Positions 23,301 to 35,900 of a stretch of 64,000 nt of DNA are shown one piece after another. The position numbers and the translations under genes were made by a program. The first letter of the stretch is position 1. Each line of letters opens with the position of its first letter. Origin of the DNA: Hybos culiciformis (Eukaryota > Arthropoda > Insecta > Diptera > Hybotidae); contig OZ023273.1 of the NCBI GenBank assembly GCA_964007475.1, forward strand, positions 28,631,557 to 28,695,556, in the 5' to 3' direction. The notes under the pieces were generated by a model. It saw only the letters and a list, made by a program, of their open reading frames with translations, did no database searches and was not told where the DNA came from.

Positions 23301-26031
23301 AATTGAATAAAATGTTGATTCTTTTTACTAAAGAAAGCTATAACATAGACTCTTGTAAATAAAGAGCTGTAATTTACAACAAAATCATATTAAATTCCAA
23401 TTATTATGATCGATAAATTTACTTGAACATAATTTTAACCACATAAATCTTTTTCCAATTATAGTTGGACACTGATAGTTTGCTTTATAACACTTTTTCT
23501 TCAGATAAAAATGTACTTACATACTTCTTATCTGAAATTACATATTATGTGGATAGTGTAATTAAAAAGGTGTTCAATGTTGAACTCAAAGCAATAAATC
23601 ATAGTACTTTGGATACACAATGTTTACTATAGCAAAAATTGTTATTTACTATATGCTTACATATATTTTGTTTTAAATAAATACTATGTGATTGTTAGAA
23701 ACAAAACTAAATTTTATTACAATTTAGAATTATCTTTTTGTATATCTGCACTTAAAATTTGCTTTTATGAAATAACATTGTACAGAACTACATCTACATA
23801 ATGTATATACAGGTTTCTATGATTGTAACACTTATCAGAATATTATTCAAGATTATTAAAATTTAAGACATCTCCTTGTCTATTCGGCTACATTAATGAT
23901 TTACCAAGTGAAATCCCTTCTTCTGTTCTGTATTAAATATTTTAAACTATTTTTTTACTGCATTACGCTACTTGCCTTAAATAGAGGTAGTTCAGTGGTG
24001 AACATTTTCAATGAAACTTTGAATGAGTTGTACAACTAAGAACAAATTATATAAGATAGAAATGTAATTAGTTTGTTAACCTGTTAACTTCAACCTTCGA
24101 ATGTTCTATATCGTGTATTGACTATTGAAAACTCAAATCCTTACTGCATTATTCATACATGAAAATTAAAGATTTTGACAGTGATGGAAAAATAAAAATT
24201 TAAATGAGTTGTAAAACTAAAAAAGAAATCTAATAAGTTAGAAATGTTGTTTTTAATTAGTTTGTTAACCTGTTAATTTTAAAACTATCTTTTCTGTTGT
24301 CAATTCAATTAAAATGATTATCATAATTTATTTCTAATAGAAATCCTAAATGATTATTTTAGAGATTTGGTTTTATGTAGTTTTTAAATTATGTACTTTA
24401 AATTAATATTTTTTTAGAACAGAAATGTGCGAGTTTCTTAGTCTCTTATCATTAGTTTCTCGTTTCAATTTCAGTACTTGAATATAAGTTGTCTATTATG
24501 ATTATCACATTATTTTCGATCCAATACGATTTAATTGCACTGCAAACATGAGATACTTAGTTCCTTTTAATTGATTTCAATGTTTAAAAATATTGTTTTT
24601 AAAACACTTACTTTGTATTAGATGAAATAACTTATACATTTAAAAATTACATAGATATGTTTAAATGATTTTTAAATTATGTTTAATGCTAACGGCATGA
24701 ATATTTAACTGAAAGTTATAACTTGATTTTCGTTGATTTATGAATGCTGTAAAATTAATTTGTAATTTTCTTTTCTAATCGACATTACAAAAAAAATAAT
24801 AAAACAGAGTATCGTATCGTGCAAAGTGCAAATTTAACACTTTGACAACATGGTATATTATAATTTATGCTCTGATTCGATAAAAAGAATATTATACAAT
24901 TATATTATATTTATTTTACAATATCTGTTTTTTTGGTATGTGGATTTAATAATTCAGGGGTTTTAGAAAAATGTTCATTTTCATTTTTAGACGGTATACC
25001 TACATATATATGATAGTATACATGACAGTTTAATTCTAAATGTTTTGTCTTCCTGTAATGGTAAAATTTTCCTTCAATTGCAAAAATATATTAAATATAA
25101 TGTTATGAAAACTATTTTCAAAATGATTATTATGAAAATGATAAAATGTCATTGAACCAAAAACAAAATTGAAATTTAATTTCAATTTTCGTGGAAAAAA
25201 TTCTGTTCAAATAATTCGATATTTTTTTTTTAGTTTATATTAAAAAAAAAAAAACAAAAAAATCGTCAACAAAAATCAACTCAAATTGATTGAATTCTGA
25301 ACCATAATTTTTTTTTTGTTGTAAATTTATTTTTAAGGAAAAAAAGTTTCATTATTTACACATGTTTTTGGTTGCAAAATTACCCAAAAATTTTTTCTTT
25401 GTTTTGTAAAAAATAAAAATGCAACCGATAAAAAAAAAACTTTAAGCCGTCATCATCTCGTTGTTTTGGATGATCCAAATAACAAACCAAAAAAAAAAAT
25501 CTGATTTATATCGCGATCAATGTGATCAAGTGAAATTTATACAAAATTCTGAAAATAAAGATTAAAACAAAAAAAAAAAAATCGGCATAATATATGACCC
25601 TAGTGAATCAATTAGGAAACATTTTGGACAATAGAATTTTTAAAAACAGATTATTTTTGTTAAAATTTTTGTTATATAATTTTTTGTATTTTTTTTTTAT
25701 TTGATTGCTTTCTTGTGAATTTTTTCAATATTTATAATACATATATTGTAAGGACCCATTTACTAAAAATAACAATTTTTTTTGCAGTTGTTTCACTCCA
25801 GATTTGTCTTGAATACTAGTAATAAAAAATTTATAATATTTCGCATAAAAAAATGTTTGAAAATGGTGCGAAAAAGTGGTCTAGCTCCAAAAATAGTCGA
25901 TCAAATCTCTTGAACAAACATCCTAAAACCATCTACGGAAAATAACCTTTCCAATGGTACTGGTTTCGTCCAAATAGGTTCAGAATTTTACAGGTTACAT
26001 ACAAAAAGTGGCTTTCATTTTTCTATAAGCA
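20371..26031. other. Long AT-rich stretch, no gene seen
   Basis: No gene is supported over about 5.6 kb. A 61-codon frame at 22896-23081 and a slightly GC-richer patch at 23100-23255 (TTGCCCGGGCTCGGAG) lack recognisable domains. A patch at 25855-26020 (GTGGTCTAGCTCC, GGTACTGGTTTCGTCC) has the look of an old repeat adjoining the MITE that follows. Confidence 0.45.
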
Positions 26032-26429
26032 CACTGAAAAAAAACTTGTTGGGAAATTAGCTATAAGGACCAGTTATAAATTTAAAACTAAAACTGCAAT
26101 ATTTTCTGATAGAATGTGCTCAAAATTTTGCATTTATTATTAAATACATAATAACGCGTCCAAAAAATATGAATTGTAGAATTTCTACTCGAGAATTATA
26201 ATTTTTATTGTTTTTTCTACTGAAAAATTAATAACAAAAAATATTTTTTATACAACATGAGTTTTTTTAAATTTATTGCTATAATCATATGATCAGATAT
26301 ATTAAAAAGTAAACTATTAGCTATTCTTCCTTGTTAAGACAAATAGCAAATTTTGCTAGCGTCGTCCACTAGTTCGATTTGAGCTTTCTATTTTTTTGCT
26401 TTTTGCCACAGCTTTCTATTTTTTCAGTG
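26032..26429. mobile_element. CACTGA-end MITE, copy A
   Basis: The element starts ACACTGAAAAAAAACTTGTT and ends TTTTTTCAGTG, giving short inverted termini CACTGAAAAAA. Its left ~120 bp is clearly homologous to both arms of the element at 42176-42708: shared TTAGCTATAAGGACC-type sequence, AACTAAAACTGCAATATTTT, and TTGCATTTATTATTAAATAC. Its right part shares CACTAGTTCG with that copy. It has no coding frame. The ends resemble CACTA-like DNA transposons, but target duplications are not clear. Confidence 0.65.
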
Positions 26430-29400
26430 TTGATGACACTTTATTAGTCAAACTGTAATTGCAATTATTTTCCAATTTGTTCGCAACCCAATGTCAGCAA
26501 ACTAGACTTACAATTAACTGAGTACTATACACATTAATAATGTAATGTGTCAAAAAATTATTTCTCTGCATTAAAATTTATGAAGCTAACATTTTTCTAA
26601 ATATACCTACTATGTATAAGTAAGTGCGGGTTATAACAATTTTTATTGAAGTAGATTATATATTTTCTGCGTTTTAACAAATAATATCTTTTTGATCATA
26701 ACATTATTTAAATTTATCATTGTTTTATAATTTTTTATTTTTTTTGAAGATGTTTTCTTTGTAAAAATTGCAGATCTAACCAGACTGATAGTCTCTTTCG
26801 CGCAACCCATGCAGATAATAGATTTTAGGCGTTCCCACAAATCTGTCAAAATAAAAAAACAAAAGAAATCATCTTAATGTTGCGTTTACATCACAATTCT
26901 AGAATACGTTTTTTATTTAAAATTCTCGTTTACATTCAGAGTAATATTTCTTTCTAATATTAAATTTTTGAATGATTAAGTCATAAAGACTTTCAATTCA
27001 CCTAAATAAAACAGGGCTTTCATCCATTTTTTGTGTCACAGCGCTATTGTTAATGCAGCATTGAACGCAACAGAAGCTCATTTTTAAATTATGTTTTGTT
27101 TACTATTTGTGTAAACGTTCCTTAAAAATTTTATTAATTTTTATACTCGTTTAGGCGGAAAAAGAAGGTTATTTTTTAGATTTGTTTTATTTATCATAAC
27201 AAATGTACATTACTACATAAAAATTTTAAATATATTTAAAATATGTATATAATAATATATAAAATGTAAGAACAAATTAAAATTACTTAAGTCGAGGGGC
27301 GCGATATTATGTTTTACAAAGAAAATTACTATTTTAGTTGTATACGGCTTTACATTCACGTAAACAATAAAGATGATAAAATTATTATTGTTAAGCCAAT
27401 AATTGTTTCAGGAGCTTTTTATCAGTATAATTTCTAATCAGTAAAATTTTCTAGAGAAGCACAAAAGCATTAAGGACAAAAATAAAAAAATTATTATTGC
27501 ATCAAGATCCTATCGAGATTACATTTTTAAATATCACAAAAAGTGCCCTCTTTTTTATGTACGGGCGAATCGAAAAAATAAACAAACTTTTTTAATGACA
27601 AAAATTGGTATTTTTTTCAATTAAAATTCTATTTTTGAATTTAATATAGAAATTTACGTAGCCATATAAGTCCCAAAATTTAAGTTAATTCAATATATTT
27701 CTTTTATTAAATTTTTGCCGAAGATTTTTTAAATTTCAAGAAGATATTTTGCTTTAAAGTTTCACTTTTTATCCTAACTTCAAAACGTTTTTTTATCGAT
27801 AAATGAGGAAAATACAAAGTCAACTTAATAAAATTAAAAAATTTATTAAATGTTAAATAAATTTAATCGAAAGTTTTAGGAAATTAGAGGTTTTTTAACA
27901 TTAAATTTTCCAATTTAAAAAATGCTTCTGTCGGCACTTTTTTTCTTAAAAATTAGTTTGACAGATTATAGGGAACGCATATTTTTTTGTTTTTCCATAC
28001 AAATTTTTTTTTATCGCACTTCCATATATCTTATTCTTCCGAGCTTTCGCGGCACAAGTTTAAAATATTTTCTCAATAACTTTTTATGCATTCAGTATTA
28101 TAAGATATGAGTTTTTTTTTTATTTTGAACTTATATTTTGGGCTCACAAATTTCCCTTTTTTTTGTATTTTAGAGTGCGATAAATTGAATTGATCTGATG
28201 ATCAAAAAATTTTTAATGTTTGAAGACACCATTTATATCACAACATAAAGCAAAATATTGACAACATTTACAGTTAGTTTACAAATTTTTTTTTGTTATA
28301 TGTTATCAATTTATGTCCGTTTAACATCAAGTCCATAGCTATGTGGTTAATTTAAAGTGTTGTGATCTTGTTTAACTTTTTGTTGTTGGTTTTTTTTTTG
28401 TTGAATTTTTGGATTTTGAAACAATGATTCCATGAATTGAATTTTTTAATAATATATGAAAGCTTAAAGTAATAACCATTTTAGGTGTTTGACCCTTTGA
28501 TAACATTTTGGATTTTTTTTTTTTTAAGTTAAATCATTTTATTTGTTTTGAAATAAAATTTGTTGCATAAGAAAATTTTACATTAATATTAGGTACATTT
28601 GTTTTTTTTTTTTTCATTGATTTTTTATAGAATCAAAGCAATAATAGTTTTATATTTTGACTTTTAGCAAAGAATCATTTTCACACAATATTTATGTTTT
28701 GAAAATTTTCAACTACTATCAACATACATATATTCTCGATCGATCATCACACTTTCCCAGATACTCAAAATTATTTTTCATCAAATTCCATCAGAATGTA
28801 AAAGCCTTTAGCATAAACTAATTGTTTATATTAGTTATATGTACAAAATTATTTTAAATATTTAAATAAGATTTTTTATTTATTATTCATATATTATATA
28901 ATATGTACATACATATGTATTTTTAATTTCCCTTTAAGTTTAAAAAAAAAAAATAAAATAAAAATTAAATTTCACCTTTTTTAACTGTGATGATTCATGA
29001 ACTCAATTTATTTAACACCTTTTTTTTTAATATTTAATCGTGCTAATATGCTTAATGCTGTTTTATGATATTAATACACTACTTTTTATATTAAAAAAAT
29101 CTGAAAAATTTATAAATATATTTTGATCAGTATTACACCAGAGGATCACATCGCAGATATGTGTACATAATACAAAAAGTTTTAATAAACAAAATAAAAA
29201 TAATAAAAAAAAAAATCTTTGAAAACTCATTATGAAAAGCAATCATGTGTTAAATGAATTCAGAGATCCTTGTTAAACAGATGAGAGTATTTTTTTTTTG
29301 TTTTTTTCTTTTTATTTAATTTCATTTCAGACACCACTATATTAAGTTTGAATTAAAAAATGATAGCGTAGTTAAAGTATGTTTATAAAATATGAGCGTA

Positions 29401-30330
29401 CAAAATAAGAATATTAAAAAAAAAATTTAAACAATTATTATTAACAAAATATCGAACATAAACTTTATTTATTGCTATTAACATTCCATTAATATTTATA
29501 AATCTTATTTTAAAAGAGAAATATTAAAAAAAAAATATATATATATTTTAGTTTCCGATCCCTTGAAAAATAGGACTCTTATTTTAACCCATAAAATACA
29601 TCATTAAAACAATAATTACGAATAAACGTTTAAGTGTGTTGTATCTCAAATATTAAAAATTAAATTTATTGAATCTTAAATATTACCACTAAAATAAATA
29701 TATATTCTTAAAGAGCTAATTAACTATATGTGCTTGAATTGTGGTTTGTTGAACGGTACGGATTCGCTTTGATTTTCATAAACGACAAAAAATGATAGAA
29801 ATAAAATTTTTGGAGTTTTCATCGACGATTTATTTTGAAAACTGGGTAACTAGGGCACTTAGCGTATAATACTTTTAATATACCTCATTATTGTAAATAT
29901 ATTGTTATTGTCATATCCAGCAAACATATATAGGAAAGGCTTACCTCCGCTAAATTTTTGTAAATTTAATTTTATTTTGATTTATTAATTTTATTATTGT
30001 TATTATTATTTTTTTTTTATTAATTTTATTTTTCCACAGAAAATTTAAGTTTGTTTTAAAGTAATTTTCTTAGAACTAATAATATTTTTCATTGTCCAAT
30101 AATCTTCTCATATTCTGTTGTCTTTAGCAAAAAAAAAAAAATAAAACATATTTTTCTTTTTGTAACACCATTAACATGTTTCAATTTTTTTTTATTATTA
30201 TTTCACTGTAATATTAAATCTTGTAAATCATAATTCATATAATACCCTGATAGCAATAATAACTTCCACAACACAAAATAAACTAAGTAAAAACCAATTC
30301 TTGTTAACAAAAAAATATATAAATATATAT

Positions 30331-30350
30331 AATAATAATAATAATAATAA
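30331..30350. repeat. (AAT)n microsatellite
   Basis: About seven AAT triplets are followed by more A-rich sequence. Confidence 0.9.
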
Positions 30351-30728
30351 AATAAATCCAATTGTAATAAAATAAAGTAAAATAAAAAAAAAAGTCATAA
30401 CCAAAACTAACTTTGGCCGTTAATACTGGCGCATCAGTCCAACCCACTAAATAATTTTAGTTTAATAAGTTAAAATTATATACATATATATACAAAATAT
30501 AAAAATTCTGAATGAATAATGAATATAAAGAAAATGTGTTGAAAATTAAAAACAAATTCTTAAATAATAAAATACAAAAATAAATATATACTATATTGTA
30601 TTATATATAAATATATATGTGAAAATTATTAAATAAAATTCATGTTTATCATGTACGCTAAACACTTAAATCTTAAAAAAGGAAGGAAAGAAATGAAAGT
30701 AGGCACCAAGTATGAAGAAGGAGCAAAA

Positions 30729-30730
<2 letters not shown>

Positions 30731-30750
<20 letters not shown>
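30731..30750. repeat. (TAA)n microsatellite
   Basis: About seven TAA triplets are followed by an A run. Confidence 0.9.
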
Positions 30751-30760
<10 letters not shown>

Positions 30761-32576
30761 CAAATCTTGAGAAAATAAAAATCTAAGACATTGGTAAAAA
30801 TTCATTTAAGCCTCGGGTGTTAAAAATGTATGTAAAGGAAAAATTTTTTTTTTCTCTCACAACATGCAATTCAATAAATGAAAACTTGCTTATACTCTTC
30901 ATGGATTTGTTTAGCAAAAATTAATATTGTCTACGATTTCTATAAAATAGTTTTTATATGACTTTTGTAACTTTACGTGTACATATTTTTTTGCGTAATT
31001 ATGTTTATATCAATGCTTACTTTTTTTTTGGCTTTTAAAGAACTTCTAGATTTAAAAATAATGATAAAATTCATAATTATTAAAAAAGGTAAAAAAATCG
31101 AATCTCAAAATTAGAAAAATCTCTGCCAAAATAACGAATTTTCTCACAAGATAGTTTTTTCTTTATTTCGTTTCGTTGGTTATTACAATCGTCCGTTGCG
31201 GGAAAGAGAATCATCGCTTAACTTGAAGTTATTTTTTATTCTATGAGGTTGTTTTTTATAATTTCTAAATTAGAAAAAAAACAAATTCCAAAATCTCCAA
31301 TTCAAAAAACTTATTGAAGTTCAAGTGAGCATATATTATTATGCCCAAATCACAATAATTTTCATGTTTACAATCATCAATTTGCACTTGTTGCAAAACT
31401 TGGAGTAATACTAAATTGAACAGTGAAAAAACTTATATAGCCAGGGGAGTTAAATTAACGCAATTTAAAGTCACGATTTTCTTATTTAAAAAAAACATTG
31501 ACAAGAAAATAAAAATATCAATGAAATATTTATATGAATTAGTCATATAATTAAAAACTGCTTATAAGATAATAAAAATTTAACCCTTAAGTGCAGGAAT
31601 TTTTTTTTTGTTATTAAGTCTTATAAAAAAAATATTTTCTTTTCAAAATATCATAATTGTTGCTTTCATCAGTTCCTCCTACAGACATTTCGACAACAAA
31701 AATATTGGGGTTTTGCAAATACTTTTGAATTTATCGCAGAATAATAAAAAATATGCCAAACCAAAACCAAAGCTTCTCTAGTTTTACATGAGGTCTTTTT
31801 GTTCTCTCGAGAATATCGGTTTCTAATTGTTTCGTCTTCCTTGCTTTCGTTTGGTTTTATGCAATTTTTAGATACGGAATTTTTAAGAATCAACATTTAT
31901 AATAATTAAATTAAAAAAAAATAATTTATTTAAAAAAAAAGAATTAAATAAATAACATATTATCTTAAAATGATACAGGTTGTTTCGTTTATTTTGCAAA
32001 AGATAAAAATAAATAACGCCTTCAGTATAATTTTACCAAAAAAAAAAAATTATTTCATTGCTGAAATAAATGTATAAAGTAATAAATTTTAAAAATAAGT
32101 ATGCGAAGAATCGAAATTATTACATACATAGTTTTAAAAAAAATAAATAAAATATACACATCTTATAATTCTTTATGCTCACATCATTTAGCAAATGAAT
32201 TTACAATATGCGAAACGCCCAAATGTCTGGCGTTTAGTAACAGTTTAAAAAATCATATTAATTTTGGGTATGTGGATTAGCAATAAAATATTCGAAAAAA
32301 AAAAAAAATTAAAGCATTTTACAACAAATTATTTTTCAGCAGAAAAATTTATATGCCTATATTTGTTTCCTCCTAACTCGTTTTAAATTATAATTCGATT
32401 GAATTTTATTATTAATTGAATGTATCACATTTCATTTTAGATTGGAATTAAGCAATTTTGAATTGTTTCTCAATTCCTATAATATTTATATCGTTGCGTT
32501 AAGAAGTGAGAAGGATCATTTCCAAAATCATTTTAAAACAGATCTACGGTAAGGTTCGTTTACAAAGCATATTAAC

Positions 32577-32918
32577 TGAATGGTTGTTACGCGGTATTTA
32601 CACGGTTAATTTTTGACATTAAACGGTAATGATTCATTCGGAATGAAACGAAAAGTAAATTCACTCCTTGTTAAAACAACTCATTGAAAGTGAATTGAAC
32701 AGTTCATTTCAATATGGTGACATGCGTTAAGGATTAAGATTGAATCTTGAATAAATAAATATTGAACTTTTTGTTTACAAGTTAACTCTTCAAAAATCAT
32801 CACCCTAATGAACGAAAAGTTGGAACTTATGCCCCATTTAAACGGTTCACGTTCATCGCCAGTATTGACTCTGAGTGAACGGTAAATCAACTGTGTAAAC
32901 GGCCATTCAACGAAAGTG
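32577..32918. mobile_element. Old inverted-repeat DNA element remnant
   Basis: GAATGGTTGTTACGCGGTAT with TTACACGGTT (from 32577) and the reverse complement of the segment ending near 32918 (GAATGGCCGTTTACACAGTT) are imperfect inverted repeats. TAAACGGTAATGATTCATTC pairs with TTACCGTTCACTCAG further in. The sequence is less AT-rich than the flanks, and it gives rise to the longest minus-strand frame here (97 codons, 32681-32974), which shows no domain. The most likely explanation is a degenerate MITE. Confidence 0.45.
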
Positions 32919-32974
32919 ATCACTCTTGAGGAACAATGAACAAAATTAAACAATGATATTGAATAATTTGGCAA

Positions 32975-35900
32975 ATTTTCTAAAAAAGTATATTTATCTT
33001 GAATTAAAATGAAAACAACTAGGTATAGCTCATTTTTGGTTTAATTTATAGGTATGATATATACTTACTACAGTTAATTAGGTACACAATATTTTGTGTT
33101 CTTTATTTGATAAAAACATCAACATCATCCTCCAGTATATATTCTTAAATTATTGATTTAGTTAATTACAACAAAACAAGGTAATTGGACAGGATAAAAA
33201 AAATTCAAATCAACTATACTTAATAGAAAACATTATAATAAATCAAATAAAAAACATAAAATAAAATATTATCAAAATATAAAATTGAAAGAAAAAAGAA
33301 AGTTTAATATAAATTAAAAATTATATTGTGGGATTTTTTTCAGTATTGAAATTATAGCATGTATACCAAAAATGTGACCAACTGCCACAATATGACCGTG
33401 GAAGTTTATATTGAAAACAAAACAAAAAAAAAAACATTTAATAAAATTGGGAATTTTATTTTATTTACTTTTTTTGGTTAAAAACTTAAAGATAAATTTG
33501 GTCATTTAATTTAAATTCGTGGTAAGTTTTATTTTAGCATAAATGGCTTATGTTCCAAATATAAAAAAAAAAATCATGTAATTATGGGCAATTAGGAGGA
33601 ATAATTTATTTTTATTTATAAATTTTTTTTCTCTTAACATAAAGTTGTTCAAAAGTCTATTTGTTTTAAGAACGTATATTAAGTTATTATAAAAAATAAA
33701 AGTAATAAATTATTACTTAAAAAAAAAAAAATAATAATAACAATAAATTAGTGGGTTTTCATTTAATATTCTTGTTGAATAAAAATACTTAAAAAATATA
33801 TAATTCAAAATTTCAACAAAATTTCCCATGGAATACTTTATGGCTAAACTGTTTCAAAACAAAATATTTCTAACAAAATTTATCTGTTTTTAACAATTAT
33901 TGTTTTTTTTTTTTTTGTCAATATCTTCAATGTCGATGGATTGACAATTTGTCGTACAAATTGACAATAAGTTCCTCAATAGTGGCTTTGGAATACTGTC
34001 GCTGGAGACAGAATGCTAAATATTTTTTTTAATAATTTCACACTTAACACATAGTTCAAATCGGGGCTCACAAAGTCATTTTCCTAATTTCATAGCCTCT
34101 TGTGATTTTTGGGTCGCAGAAATCAATTTATTTAATATTTTTATTAGGTTTCAAACTTAAACAAAAAAAACAATTGAACCGGAATCATACGCTTAAGTGA
34201 AACGAACTGTATATTTTTGCATTCAAACTTTCAAAGGCTCAAAGTCTACATTAGTTTCGTAGTTTTAATTTCGGACAGACCGACAACACAAAAGTGAGAG
34301 AAAATTTATTAAGTCTGTTTGTTTAATATTTGATGTTAAAAAAGCTCAAAAGAAATCATCAAAATTTTCTTCAATTCATCTTCTTGCAAACACATAGTAG
34401 GTATTATATGCTAGCTAGAAAAAGCCACTGTTATGGAAGTTAATAACATTATGTATCTTATAACAATAAATGTACGAAAATTTAAAAGAATCACGTAAAC
34501 ATTTGAAATGAATAATTTCAAATTTTAATTTTTTTTTTCTTATTTTTATTTACAAATTGTATACACCTTCAAATTTATTTTGTGCTTGGCTTCACCAATT
34601 ATTCAAGAAGGTAATAAAATTGAATTATTAAAATATGAATATGCTAAAAAAAAATTTCCCATATAATAAAAATTAAAAAAAAAAATTAAACTTTTTTCTG
34701 TATTATTGGGAAGAATTTATGACAGTCGTAAATAATGTGTTAATGACATCATTATAGTTAGTTCTATACCGTGATCAAATCTTTTACACAACAAAGTTAT
34801 GAAAAAGATATGATGACCTCTCATTATTAAATTATGCGTTAGTAATAAATTTTTAAATGATGGAAATGATGAAAATTTCTTAAATTACAATTATTTTTTT
34901 TTATTTTAAATTGAATAAAATTAAATTAATTAAGATTTCTTCAAGCTCCATTTTTTTAAGCACCTTTTTTTTTAGTTTATATTTATTGTTCTGTATAGTT
35001 TATATTTATTTAATATTTATTGTGCAAACGTTAAATTTTTGTGGGCCTACAAGCTACAACAATACTAATTTACACTGCAATTAACAGCTTTCTTGATAAA
35101 ATTATTTTATTCATAAATTTCGTAAAAAATTTTTCATATTTGTGAATAAAGTGAAAAGTTGCCTAGGATCTGATTGGTGTGAGTAGTAAAGCACATATTG
35201 AATATTGAAATTTAGTCGAGTAGTATATAATAGCTATAAAATGCATAATATTGGAGCCTCTGTTTCAATATTACTTAACAATACTTAACAAACACTTGCT
35301 GCCTCTTGCTTTAAAGAGCTATTTTTCAAATTAATGTGCGTATATTAGAGAGTTATAGTATTCATAATTACTTGTTAATCGCATTTAAATAAGGACCTAG
35401 AGTTTATATGAGCAGAAATGACATTAATCATTTTTTTTTTAAAGCTTATACGTATTATTTATGAATTTTAATTGTACAACGATTTATGTTTCCTTAGAAA
35501 GTTAAAACCAACTATTAGGACGATTAATTCATTTTTTAATTCAAAATTATATGTATTTATATTGTATATATATTAATAAATTAACATAAAAATTTCATAA
35601 AAATCGATAATGAATGGCAAAAAAAATTATGTTGGTGTATAGAAAAGAGTTAAAAATAATTTATTGTATAGAAGTTTTTCTTATACAATAAACTTCAACG
35701 ACATAGAAATTTATAATTTCCATTAAAAACGCGGAATTTAAAAAAAATTATTATTAAGATATTTAATTCCTAATATGCGTTTTCTTGAATTAACAAAACT
35801 AACATCGTATGTTTTTTGATTAAATCCAAAAACCATTTTGCTGTTTTGCGTAAAACACGCAATTGGATAAAATCAGCGAAGAAGAACTGAGTTTGTAATA

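Larger units (their letters stand above)
26430..32550. other. Long AT-rich stretch, no gene confirmed
   Basis: No gene is confirmed over about 6 kb. Noted within it are a weak exon candidate on the minus strand (26781-26842), possible TIR-like CGTTTACA ends near 26885 and 27115, (AAT)n runs at 30331-30350 and 30731-30750, and a 75-codon minus-strand frame (31669-31896) that is charged but unrecognised. Confidence 0.4.

Noticed and set aside
31669..31896. 75-codon minus-strand frame with charged residues
   Set aside because: The composition is somewhat coding-like, but I recognise no family, see no splice sites and find no neighbour supporting it.
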